Source: Stachybotrys elegans (lineage: Eukaryota > Ascomycota > Sordariomycetes > Hypocreales > Stachybotryaceae). Taken from it: 64,000 bases of DNA. Both the position numbers and the translations under genes were made by a program. The stretch spans positions 62,001-126,000 of the forward strand of contig JAGPNK010000034.1 of assembly GCA_020746835.1 (NCBI GenBank), read 5' to 3'. Under the pieces are notes generated by a model. That model made no database searches. It was not told the origin of the DNA and worked only from the letters and a program-made list of their open reading frames with translations. Positions 22,840 through 33,749 of the stretch are shown in pieces (position 1 is the first letter of the stretch; the number at the start of each line of letters is the position of its first letter).

Positions 22840-24084
22840 GATGCTGGCCTCTGAAGAGTTGCCAGGGAAGATGCAGCAGGCCCAAATTAATTCGGAATGG
22901 AAGCAGTGATGGTGTTCATGTGCTGGGCCGTTTATTTATCGTTACAATTCATGTTCATACTACGTACATTGACCGAGCGCCGCCCCAGTGAATTCACCCC
23001 CTGCCCCATAGAGTGTGTTAGGAGCTGTCATCCCGATGCCTAGGGCCACTTAGTCACCTACTTCCCGCAGGTGAGGTACGGCCATTATGCAGGACACTAC
23101 TGCATGTATTGCTACGTTGGCGGAGTGACCATAGAAATTAAATAGTAGTGTGTCCGGCCAACGACAGTGCTGTTTGCCGAACGCGAGAACCGTCTCTTGC
23201 GTTGCGCAAACATCTCTCTACAGACATTTCCGAAGCGTAGAGTCGTCGCGGCGTTGGCTTCGGATTTGGTACCCGATGCTTCCGAAGTGCAAAGTCATTG
23301 CAGGGTTGTGCTTCCGAATGGTACCCGATGCTGAAAGCGGTTTAATGTCGGAGGAGTTAGCTGAGTCTGCAACCCAATTAAACTTTTGGTGCCCCCAGCA
23401 TGACCAAGCTCTCGCAGTGGGTCGCTAAACTCATCAGATCTTTCTCCGCGGCAACCAGATTGAATCTTCCTTCGAACAGCGGTGTGCCATGTTGACTTTG
23501 GCGTTCGTCTCCGCTTGCTTCAAGGAAGCCACTGTGATACTGCGCGCGGGGGTCGAGAACACGAACGCGTTCAATATTGGGTCAGCAGCAATGATCCGAA
23601 TCAGCCTTCGGATGATGCTCAGAGTGAAGAGGTGACGACTTCTTATATGTAGAGCATTGCTACCTTACAGAATGCACGCAGACCCAAAACATGTTCAGGC
23701 GAATCAGTGTCTGTTCTTTAACTCGGTAGTACTGGCATATCAGCCTACGGGGAGGATTTCGGCTGCGGAAATCGGCATTGCATTATTCCACCTAGCCGCA
23801 TCACCGCAACGTATGGTTTGAAGCAAGCGGAGAAGACAACTGACCGGCCTCGGCCTGGAGACTTTTGCAGGGTGGTGGGGAACTACCTAAGTAAATGTGA
23901 TCACTGGAGGCGCCTTGGATGTCTTACCTTCGGGCGGGAATAATTTCATCCCTGTCGACCTGGCTGATTGTTGTAGCTGACCAAGTACTTTCAACACTTC
24001 GCTTTCCTTACCCACTCGAGCACTCATCCTTCTCTTCCAACAACCTATTCCTCTAGTCACCTTAGAGGAAATGGGAGGGGAGTT
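22840..24084. other. Intergenic between P450 and regulator relics
   Basis: About 1.2 kb with no convincing gene. It contains two imperfect tandem copies of a ~51-bp unit at 23230-23281 and 23282-23332, each ending in ggtacccgatgct. They differ at several sites, many of them transitions. The region should include the former promoters of the divergent P450 and regulator genes. Confidence 0.45.
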
Positions 24085-26374
24085 TTGAATGTGACGCAAC
24101 CCGTTATGTCTCCATCGCCTCCTGTCGCCAGCACTCGCCGTCTTTGTGCCAACGCCTGCAGCAATTGTAAACGTCGAAAAGAAGGATGTAATGGCGTGAG
24201 ACCTTGTCAGCGATGTCGAGCCAGAGGTGTCGAGCAAGAATGTCATTTTATGGCACCAGCGTCGCTTCAAGCGCATATGTACCGTGGCGCTATGGGTAGT
24301 GAAACTGCGGATAGTCCAATCTATCAGCCGGATCAAACTTGGCGCCAGCCTCTACCGAGACTTGTTCGACAAGAAGACGGGGAATTTACATTTATCGGAG
24401 ATTCTTCAGCTTCTACGCTGCTTCAAAGTGTCCGTCAACTTGCCAAAATCGCTGTTGGCGACTGTCCATTCGTCAGCACCTCGCCTAACTTATCGAACTG
24501 GCCTCTTGCCGATGGAGGGCGACCACTGAACATCACTCGGATACTGGCTAGCCCTCCGAAACCTAGCCTCGTCGAGGCTCGATATCTTGTGGAATGGTAC
24601 CTATATAGCACAGCGTGTTGCGGGGACATGTTTGACGGAGATCTTTTGAGAGACGATATTTCCGCTTGGTTGCTGGAGAGCGAGCAACGCCACAGTTGGA
24701 CAAGCTCCAAGTTCTTTCTCGTCCTTGCGCTGGGCGCACAAAATTGTCCAGAGGACAAAGATATCGCTGCCCATGAATATTACACTTCGGTGATGAATTT
24801 GCTTCGAAAGTGTTGTCGCATTTTCTCACGGCTCACTTCCCTATATTTGCTTGTTTCGCTGCACAACTTTTTCTTGACGATCTTGTTCAACAAAAAGGCA
24901 ATCATTGCTCGTCATTCCTAGTCGACAGTATAATGTCCATTGCATGTGTAGGTTATTTTCCCTTTGTCAAAAGCCCGACTAACCCTGCCAGCAATCATTC
25001 ACTACATTTGATGTACGGTCTGCTGCGTTTAGCGTTGCATTTGAGAAAGAGGCCGAGTTGTTGTGACATACTGAACGATCCAATGACGGCCCTATCAACT
25101 TGGCTGCCATGTGCTACTTGTCGATGGCGAGCGGCATGAGCGGCCACGAAAATTTGGCCATCTCGTTGCTTACAGACATTCGAGCCATGGCAACCAGATT
25201 GAACTTATTTGGAACCCCCTCAGCCGAAGAAATGCTGAAAAAAACTTCCCATCTCCCGTTGGAGAAATTCAAAGCCATAGCAGCTGCCGCTTGGGGTACA
25301 TATGGCTGGTTGACGTAGGTTCTTGATCCAACCCCCTTCCCCCTCCACACTATTTTTTAACTACGACAGGTTTCATGCTACTTACTACCCTACTCATCCA
25401 ATACCTTCTCCGCCCCTCCTTCCCATTCCTGGTGATACTGACAGGCGAGGTGGCGGGCTGGTCTGGCCTCCGCACTTATTACCGAGTTATGCGGAACACA
25501 CAACTGCGAATCTTTGTAAACTATGGCCAATTATCCAAGAGATCGACCGCGTCTACTCCCTCAAGAACCCGCGGTCATTCGAAAAAATATCTCTTGCATT
25601 CACTGAGTCTACATATCAAAAGCTTCTCGCTTGGGCGGATGCGCTCAACGTGAAGATATATCGCGATGAACATAGCGCTTCTCACATCTACTTTTTCCAG
25701 TGAGTGCACTGTGCCGTTGAAAGAACAATGCTTATACATGTAGTGCACTCTATCATGTTACAATCATCAGGCTATTTCAACCATTTCTCAATACGGAACA
25801 GAGACATCTTCGTAGTTTTAATTCGAAAGACAGTAGCCCAACTACGGTCTTTGCAGCGTCTTTACGACAATTGAAACGGCTCCTCATCTGATACTGGGAC
25901 AATACCAATCGGCACTCAGACAATGGCTGGTTTAATGCCGCTGCGCTTCAAGTTGCAAGTGCAGTCCTTAGAAATATCAAGGATCCAGACTGGCGGATTT
26001 ACTACCAAATCTGCTTCAACTTCTGGAAGGAGGCATATGTACGCTACAGCGTCTATCTGCAGGTGGCCAAGGCCAACTTATCCTTTGCCCTCAAACTAAA
26101 GGCCATCACAAGCCGTACAGCGGTTGCGATGATTGAGGAGCTGCGTATGGTTGGTTTGCATCATGAGGCGCCTGAAAATGCTTTCCTTACGGCTATTGTG
26201 GACTACGACATGGCGACAAAGGCACTAGAAGATTCAAAAATGGATGTCATGGCGAGAGACTTTGGGAGTTTGACAGTAGCTCAGCCCACGGGCAGCCTGG
26301 CATCTTCTCAGGATGAGCCAGTGTTGTCTAAGAACTGGCTTGACACTGTACTTAGGGAAGCTAGGGAATCTTAA
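24085..26374 (+). pseudogene. Zn(II)2Cys6 transcription regulator, broken
   Basis: Exon 1 encodes the zinc cluster CANACSNCKRRKEGCNGVRP followed by CQRCRARGVEQEC, with the six cysteines intact. The middle-homology region follows in pieces: INLAAMCYLSMASGMSG, DIRAMATRLNLFG, AWGTYGWLTFHATYYP and LPIPGDTD, then LFQPFLNTEQR. Introns at about 25315-25369 and after HIYFF near 25700 join in phase. In-frame TGA codons occur after the residues FEKEAELL (near 25063) and QLKRLLI (near 25891), and the frame is disturbed near 24810-24950. The protein would have been a pathway regulator of the adjacent reductase/P450 set. The start at 24085 is the tract's first in-frame codon, and MSPSPPVASTRR (24106) is also possible. 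Confidence 0.8.
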
Positions 26375-26432
26375 GGTGCTATCCTCTTATATAAAGGAAG
26401 AATCTAATTAATAATGGTTATTATATATATTT

Positions 26433-28131
26433 ATGGGTGGGTATCACCGGGCCTTCACGGCGCCGTCGCAGTTCTCGTCGGCGCCTCGCCTGGGAATCGC
26501 GTGGGACATGGGCGTCGTATCGCTGCGGGGCGAATCGTACTTTGCCGTGACGCCCAACGTGTGCACGGGACGTGGTCGCTGGGTCATCTCTTTAGCAGCG
26601 GGAGCGTTGTCGGCCTGGCGAGCGTCAAGCCGTTCCGCTTCGTCGCCGACGGCGGCGTTGACGTCGGCGTCCGGTTCACTCTCGATCTGTGGCTCATCAC
26701 GCTGCACATCAGCGTCGACATTGGTGCCACACTGCATCTTGGGGGACCTCCAATATACGGCTCTGTCCATGTCGACTTTGGGTCTTTGGCTTCGACATTC
26801 CTTTCGGTCAAGATGGTGAGAAGGGTGCGGAGAAACTCGCACTAGAGAAGTTGCTTGATTTTGCATGCAATGTTAACCCTCCACCATCGCCATCTTCTAC
26901 GGAGAAATCATCCGGTAAGTTGCGATTTTCAGATGTCACCCGGATTGTCTCTTTAATTTCTCTCAATCCACCCAATTCCATCTTCAACGTTCTCCGTCGG
27001 TAGAGGTCATTCTGAAACCATTCCTCATTATGTAGTAAAAACAGTGGGCGCCGATCCTCGCGCCATGCACATCCTGGCGGTCCAGGATGGTCTCGTGCCC
27101 GAAAGTGGCACAAAGCCCAAGTCTAACAAGTGGCTCGTTCTCCCGACGGCATTTTCCTTCACCGTGACAACCAAGGTGCCCGTCAACTTCGCCATCGTCG
27201 CCACAACCTACGGTGATGAGGTTCCAGTCGAGGCATGCCCAGTCAATGGCCCGGCTGGCGCAGCCATCTATGCGCGACCGATGGGTCAACAAGGCATGAC
27301 TCTGAAATCGACGCTCAAGGTGACCATTCGTGCTTCAGGCGCACTTCATGGAACCCGCCGGGTTCCGATATGCTGATGTTGGTCGGCTGAGATGGACTCA
27401 GAATTACCCCATTGTCAGCTCGTTGCCGCAATCTTTATGGGGAGACTGTAAGTATGATAAATCCAGCACTGATGAGACCCGATTCAAGACATTATTCATG
27501 TCCGGGGCCGGCTTCATCTTCTCGTTAGCCAAACGTAGTTGCATTTCGGGAAGAAGTTGTGACCATTCATGAAGGCAAATGCCTGTCAAAATAAAATGGA
27601 AGCTGACGTTACAACAAAAATCGACGACCCTGCGGCCGATCCCGGCGAGGTCAAGAACGACCCGTCGAGGTCAAGAACGACCCGTCTCTCCTCAACGGCA
27701 CGATCAGCATGACCACGGCTCTTTTGACTGGTGTATCACTGATCCATCCCGAACCCAGCAAGCCTGATACAGACACGCTGAAGCAGTTCGACTACCGACG
27801 CTTCATGGCGCAGAACGTCCAGGATCCGGACGGACGACATCGGTTCCCGGAGCTCATCAAGCCGCCTAAGTGCTTCGAAGCTGAGAAGCCTGCCGAGGAA
27901 GGACCTGAGAAGTAGCGTGCCAACGTGGAGGCTTTATGGAGGCTTACAAATAACGCCGGGTCTACCTGTCTGGCGGTCGACCTATGGACACAAATCGGTA
28001 TTGCGTATCTTGGTTGGTCGCCGTCGGCGGAGCCGCAGATGTCGGCAGACTTCCCTGAGAAGCTTGTCTCGGACTTGAAGCAGTATTATCCATGGCCACC
28101 CATGAAAAGCCAGCAGTGGCATGTATTATAA
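26433..28131 (+). pseudogene. DUF6603-like protein, C-terminal part
   Basis: Segments in alternating frames give [51 protein letters not shown] with [33 protein letters not shown]-type FGFDIPFG, and later NKWLVLPTAFSFTV and GAAIYARPMGQQGMTLKSTL. These are the beta-rich C-terminal blocks of DUF6603 proteins as I remember them. Several frameshifts, a 20-bp tandem duplication (27646-27685) and stops inactivate it. The left edge at about 26430 is abrupt, following an AT-rich patch. The matching N-terminal half lies at 16664-19797 on the same strand, so one gene may have been split by about 6.6 kb. Confidence 0.55.
27646..27685 (+). repeat. 20-bp tandem duplication
   Basis: Two identical units (cgaggtcaagaacgacccgt) at 27646-27665 and 27666-27685 shift the frame of the DUF6603-like relic. 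This resembles the 28-bp duplication in the P450 relic. Confidence 0.95.
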
Positions 28132-28319
28132 TATCCCTTACCCTCCCGAGCATGATGTTTAAAAGGCTTAATCTTTTTTAGTATTTTCTGGCCTATCTAT
28201 ATGAAGTTTGACTGGGGGAGAGTCGCATCCCAAAACTACCCTAATGATCAAAAAGTAAGGAACTTCTGCCAGAGCTTCATCAAGAGAGTTCTAGTCTCGA
28301 AATTCATAATATCCATGTC

Positions 28320-28708
28320 TTAGGAGCAAGAGACTGAGAAGTAGTAGTTATTACTACCACCTTCTGGCACGCATTGCCCATCCCTTCTATAATATCTGAC
28401 ATTAACATAAATCTTTAGACACAATTAAGGAAATGTACATACGGAACCTGCGCTGATGCTGGATTAGATTGGCAGGACGCCAGACCGTAGTATAAATACA
28501 CCTGGCAGCCCTGTACATTGGCCTCGGATACCGAGACGCTCGAGACAGGTTGGTTAAAGAAAATGCAGCCGGCACTGCCTGTTCCGGAGATTGGGTTCGG
28601 AGTGCAACCAGAACAACCATGACATTGATATGCAGTGATTGTCCAGCCGTTGACACCTAAGGCAGTGAGCGCCATAAGGACAGTAAACGCAGTAGTATGA
28701 GTCTTCAT
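28320..28708 (-). CDS. Small secreted protein with eight cysteines
   Basis: Proposed join on the minus strand: 28708-28443 and 28395-28320, giving 113 aa. The intron (28396-28442, 47 bp) has GTATGT..TCAG ends and keeps phase. If unspliced, the product would stop early at 97 aa. Residues 1 to about 21 form a signal peptide (MKTHTTAFTVLMALTALGVNG). The mature part starts WTITAYQCHGCSGC and carries eight cysteines, six in exon 1 and two in exon 2 (GQCVPEGG, SVSCS), enough for four disulfides. The second exon supplying an even cysteine count supports the splice. I recognise no family. Size, secretion and cysteine content suggest an apoplastic or effector-like protein. A TATA-like element lies 134 bp upstream. 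Confidence 0.75.
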
Positions 28709-28841
28709 ATTTATTATGAAGCTTGTAGACTATGAAGAATAGATTTGTGAACAAGAATTTTAAAAAGGTAGATTATCGGACTTTAATAGTAGAGTGAAAA
28801 AATGCAAAGAGCAATACATCTACAACGGGCGAGAATAAGAG

Positions 28842-28850
28842 CCTTATATA
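28842..28850 (-). promoter_or_regulatory. TATA-like element of the 8-Cys gene
   Basis: The minus strand reads TATATAAGG 134 bp before the ATG at 28708. It is the only strong TATA box in this spacer. Confidence 0.45.
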
Positions 28851-29404
28851 GATCGTTCGCTCCCCTGTAATGTCTTCTCCCCTAAGAGGCTGTCACTTCA
28901 AAGAAGATGAGGGAAGCTACCAACTGTACGTACCTCTCGATTTCAAATCGCAGGATACGCAGTTGGAGTAGTGTCAATAGGTTAGTACATCGAGAATCCG
29001 TAGATCTGGTAACCTATTTCATTACTGCCTTACAACTGCACTACGCCGCCCTCAGACAGGGAGGCCAAATAACGAGTCTTGCCAGTAATGCAACGTCAGC
29101 CCACCCGCGTAAGACATCACAAGGCCTTGATGTCTGGGATCGCTGGACTCTAAACGACGATCGCCCTGCTAAGTTCAGATTCTCTCCAGTTCAGCTTCTT
29201 ACCTCCCCGCCTCCTTGCAGGTATGACTAGAAATACGCTGCTAATACGACTGTTAATACGCCTGGTAATACGCCTGGTAATACGCTTGGTAATACGTTTG
29301 GATATTTCACGACCAAATGAGATGAATAAATACATTCATATTCAGGAGATAGAAGATGCAAAGAAAATATATAGTAGTTGTCAGTACATGAGAATTTGCA
29401 GCCG
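28851..29404. other. Intergenic with 12-bp minisatellite
   Basis: From 29231 to 29302 a 12-bp unit (aatacgcctggt and variants) is repeated about six times in tandem. The remainder shows no gene. Confidence 0.7.
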
Positions 29405-30379
29405 TCATTTCCCTTTTCGAAGGAGGTTAAATGATTGGTACATTCGTTCTTCCTGAAGAGGAGTAAACTCGTATTGGCTATCGGGGGTCAGAACTTCCGA
29501 TGATAGTTGGAGATTGTTAAAGACACTTACCACGGGTTGGAGCTATAGTCCATGTAGTTATGGATAGGATCCAGCCCCGGCTGATCAGGGCACGTATCCT
29601 GGCCAATAGTGCACCCTTCAGACGCCGTAATCATGGCCGGCGTATCATCAACAAAGTCCCCTTCTCCCTCACAGCTGAAACCATGAAACACATGAAACAG
29701 GCCGAACCAGTGGCCTACCTCGTGCGTGGCCGTCTTGCCCTGGTTATCCTCGGGATCGCCTGGCACACCCGGTCCGCCGGGCATGGTCGCGGCGCCCACG
29801 TGGCAGCCGTCCCAGACAGCCCACGAAGTGCCGTTGATGCCCTCGTTGATGGGGTCTTGAACGGGGAACTCGCAGAGGCCGGTGATAGTACCGGGACGGA
29901 TGCCCACGCCGCTCTCGAAGTAGATGTTGAGGTCGTCGTAGCTACCTCTGCGGAGCGTCTCTTGCTTCTCTTTGTGGCGCGTGGTAGATGCCCAAGCCGT
30001 GTTGACCGAGTGCGATACGTTTTGGAGAACGAACTGGATTCGGTGCGGGGCAAAGGTCTCGTTCAAAACGATCATCTGGTTCCCGGTTAGAGCGTGTTCT
30101 TGGCTTTTCTTCCGTGGCTGGAATTACCTGATCCTCCAACATACGATCCGTGATAAACCCGGCATCTTCCTCCCTCTCTACAATATGCACATAGGTGTTG
30201 ATGAGCAATGTCTCATTCCTGATATCCGCGGACGAGAACTCTCCTGAACGCTGTGACCACTGGAGCTCTCGAGCTGCCTTGACCGCCTCGGTCGGTGGTT
30301 CGACTGTACCGCACAAGTCCTGGGCGTAGCCCAGCGACGTAGCCCTAAGGGCTAGGATTGACCAAGAGAAGGCTTTCAT
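29405..30379 (-). CDS. Secreted M43 (pappalysin-type) metalloprotease
   Basis: Proposed join on the minus strand: 30379-30128, 30075-29531, 29477-29405, giving 289 aa with consistent phases. Both introns are 52-53 bp with GTAATT..CCAG and GTAAGT..ATAG. The signal peptide is MKAFSWSILALRATSLGYAQ. The zinc motif HEVGHWFGLFH (about residues 202-212) is the HExxHxxGxxH of metzincins. NYMDYSSNPC supplies the Met-turn, and the end EFTPLQEERMYQSF matches the C-terminal helix of MEP1-like fungal proteases. All catalytic residues are present, so the gene appears functional. Such enzymes are extracellular and degrade host or environmental proteins. A TATATA lies about 158 bp upstream. Confidence 0.88.
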
Positions 30380-31141
30380 TGCGGTGATACTGGTGACTGA
30401 AGGGGCAGCAGACTGGCCTGAAGGCAAGACTTGGACTATTTCTATTCAACGAAAAGCGGGTCGAGACTGGAAAGTTGCGCGACTCATATTCCCTACCTTG
30501 ACATCACTTTCTACCTGCTTAGAATGGCTAGTTCCTGTATATACGAGCAGGCAGGGTTGCATCAAACCCACTCTTGAACATCCACACGCCCCCCGGTCCA
30601 CAGTAACGCCTTGGCATTGATAATGAAGAATAGCTGCAAACTGGCGATGGGGCAGTGACTAGTAACCGGATGTCTCATCTTTACCAAGTCGAGATGATAA
30701 TCTGGTTCATTATGGTATATATAAGGCAATCAGAGACTACGGCAGACGGACGTGTATGTTGAGAATAGGACTCACAGTATATTTGCAGTGACAGACTAAG
30801 TGTATAGCCACGGCCGATCTGTCGCGGTAGGCTGATCGACCGGCTGTAGGAAGAACTCGATAGAAGCAATGGAGCCACCCAGCTGCAGCCGATGCACAGC
30901 TCTCTTATATAACCTGGCTAACTCCGTAGTCCAATAAGTGATCCTGTGTTCCATCATTCCAGCTCATATCGAGTTCGTTCGATAAAAGGTTGAGAAGCTG
31001 CATGCGAGCCAAGTTCGGTCCGCTCGTGGAAGATCGTTGCATGTAACTCCGCTTTATACCCTGTCCCATACGGCTCAGGCTGTGACTTGACCCCAAGGGT
31101 ATCAATTGATGGTCCCGCTGAACCTGTTTTCCCAGAGCAGC
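30380..31141. other. Intergenic, no gene seen
   Basis: This is the upstream region of the M43 gene. A gtatatac element is at 30537-30543. No coding sequence was supported; several short minus-strand frames are Ser-rich noise. Confidence 0.4.
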
Positions 31142-32676
31142 CTATTGAACTCGCTGTTTTCCGCCTCCGATATCCACGCCAGAGAAACTTGAGGCAGTAA
31201 CAACCATAGCTACAGCTACAACGGAACCGACAATTATGCCTATTACAGCACCACGGTCTGGTTCCGAGGCCTCAGTGGACTCATTTTCAGACCCTAACGG
31301 TGAGTTTGTTGGGGAGCTTGTTGGTGTTGTTGCAGAAGCTGGTTCGCAAAACTCTGTTACCTCTTGGCCAGTTTCGTCGACCGCAACAAGTTGCTGGTCA
31401 TTGCTTTCCTGGTTTGCTTCCCAGATGGTGAAGACTCCAGCGTCAAGGTTGGCCATGACGACTGCGGCCGATAGAAACAGTTCGCCAAGGATAGGGAACT
31501 CGTTGTCTGTGAATTCCTTAATTGGGAGAATCTTCTCTGGGCCTGTTATCATCACAGCCCCTGTGGTTTCGGATATATCTCTTTGCGGGAGGAACAGTTG
31601 ATGGTACGGTATTGTGATAGAAGGTCCCGATAAGATGGATATCGTCAGATTAACATCAGGCAATGATTTCTCGAGAGGGATTACCCTTCCGTCCGGCACT
31701 AAGCCCTCTGACCATTCTGTCGAGTTCAGATCGATAGCCTGCATGAATCTGTCAAAGAAGTTGCCGTTGTTCATCGACAAAAGAAGAGGGTAGTATGGCA
31801 GAATGCAAGATTCAAACGGCTGTAGGTTTCTACTGAGGCTGAATTTATGCAGGCTGACATATGTTCCGTTGGGAAAGTTCAAACCCAAATCGGAAATGAA
31901 GACCCGAAGGCGTGATCGACAATTGGAATTGTACTTGCCGATTGGAATTTTGTGCCCAGTACCGAGCACTTTCGCTCGATCGTAGCCACCAAATAGCATA
32001 TATCCGTCACGTTGGTGTTCTTTGTCGGCCCCAATCCAGCCATTGAACTTGGTCCAGGTGCGGGAGGCTATCTTTTCGGTGTCTTTCAGCATCTGAAGAA
32101 CGGTTGAGTTGTCACCAAGCCCAAGTACATGGAGGGGCGTGTGTGGTATCTTGTTTTGTGCGATTGTGTTCTGGATCCCTATGGGTAAAGGTGGACTTGT
32201 TTGGTTGTCGATGCTGAGCACATCGGAGATGAAATGTGACTGGGGGACCATTCTATCATCCTCTTCCGCGGCGGTGGATCCGAGCGCTGCGCCAGCCGAC
32301 GTAGAATCGCGCTGTACATAGAGGCCGCCTCGCATGGTTGGGCAAGCAGTATCGCTGTAGATACCACAACCACCAGAATAATCGGAACCGTAGATGTGAA
32401 TATTATTGGTAGGCCTTTTATCATTAATATGCGACTAGTAGGAAGATACTTGGTGCCTTACCATCGAGGGTCAAAGATCAACTCTTGCCCAGGGGTGCCT
32501 ACGCGGAAAGCAATGCCGCGGTTCTGTTGCCCATTTGCATTTGGCAGTGAGACATTTCGAATTTCGGAGAGGACCGGTCGAGGTGAACAATTAGAAGCCG
32601 CCGTGGATATGGAGAAGAACGGCGTCAACAAGAGAGCATAGTGTAATATAGAGCATGCATCTGCACGGTTAGACAT
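31142..32676 (-). CDS. Pepsin-fold (A1-like) membrane protein lacking the catalytic motif
   Basis: Proposed join on the minus strand: 32676-32462 and 32414-31142, giving 495 aa. The intron is 47 bp (GTAAGG..AAAG). The ATG at 32676 is chosen over one 20 codons upstream because it starts the signal-like MSNRADACSILHYALLLTPF. The sequence GIAFRVGTPGQELIFDPRW shows the first strand region of aspartyl proteases, and IYGSD, CGIYSDTAC and TMRGGLYV follow. The second lobe has LGLGDNSTVLQMLKD and MLFGGYDRAKV. The DTG/DSG triads are not seen, so it is probably not an active protease. A Ser/Thr-rich stalk and one membrane segment (VIGIIVGSVVAVAMVV) lie near the C-terminus, with a very short tail. Known fungal relatives are unnamed. 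Confidence 0.7.
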
Positions 32677-33515
32677 TGTAAAAACGAGTGCTTTGGTTTG
32701 GATGGAACTCAAGGGCGGCGGATAGAGAAACTGCACCCTTACGGGTTAGGGAATCAGTGTCGGCCAAGTCTTAGCCGCCAGCCTTCCTTCCCATCACGAA
32801 TTACCCTTGTTCTACGCGCTTGCGGGCGTAAGCATTGAGGGCAACGACAACCAGTAACCGGGGCCCACACGGCTTGTAGACGAAATTAAGGGGCAATGCC
32901 TTACAACAATGCGTCGCTTATGTATATATTTTTGCCCGTTTTAGGCAGGTTGTCTAACACCTGGGACCCGCGAAGCGCCAGCCTCGTGGGGGCTGTTGAG
33001 TGTGATTTGTTCACGATGGGGCTTTTAAGTACGACATTCCGGAACCAGGCAACGTGCTCGCATCCATTTGCTTACGTGTCTACTACATATTTTCTATTTA
33101 TATGTCAAACGACTAGCCATGCGGCCAAGACTGATGGTTTCATGGACCTCCAGAATTTGGTGGCGTAGCGGCTTTGACAGAGGTGGACATCTCTTTGATA
33201 ACGCCCACTTACTGCAAAGCGCCAGGTTTTAAAACATTGCATGTTCTAATTTTACACTTCTCCCGCCTTTTGGTCTACGGCTTCGGGGTTAGACTCCCGT
33301 GGATGCTACAGTTCTGCGTGCGGCACGAGGAGGATTCTCTCTGGTTGCAAAACAGCAATATACTATTGACCGCATTGATCATACAATGGGACCGCAGGTC
33401 TTGATGCTATCATCGGAGACTCGAATCTCGGTCACATAACGAGCACTCGCCGTTATATTTCGTCTGAAATGATTTTCTACCAACTCCATCTACATATGGT
33501 AAGGTCTTCTTCATA
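32677..33515. other. Intergenic, no gene seen
   Basis: Contains the upstream region of the pepsin-like gene. Open frames (for example 32896-33168) have no start context or domain. Confidence 0.4.
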
Positions 33516-33749
33516 TCAGAAGCCCATACTAAGACCCCCATCAACCAGAATATTGGCCCCAGCTCCACTGCTTACAACTGCAAAGGCCCAAGACCCAGGA
33601 AGGACAACTGCTTGCGCGCAGAGTGACCACAGACCGTAGCTCTTCTTGAAGTCTCCGCTGACCTCCCATGAAATGTTTTGCCCAGCTTCAGTGTCGGAAG
33701 CTGAGTTGCGAAGCGTCTCGCTCACAGGCGAGGTCTTTTCGGTCGACAT
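33516..33749 (-). pseudogene. Amino-acid permease (APC family), N-terminal fragment
   Basis: From the ATG at 33749 the frame reads MSTEKTSPVSETLRNSASD, then WEVSGDFKKSYGLWSLCAQA and VVLPGSWAFAVVSSG. It stops after GGLSMGF, inside what would be the second membrane segment. The pattern of a polar N-tail, a KKSYGLWSL helix start and a GSWAF segment followed by GG is typical of fungal amino-acid and GABA permeases. The remaining ten or so membrane helices are absent, so it is a truncated copy. It sits at the left end of an amino-acid catabolism set and shares an upstream region with the regulator at 34811. Confidence 0.5.

Noticed and set aside
26444..26866. 140-codon minus-strand frame
   Set aside because: It is the antisense of the DUF6603-like blocks, which read as recognisable beta-rich sequence on the plus strand.
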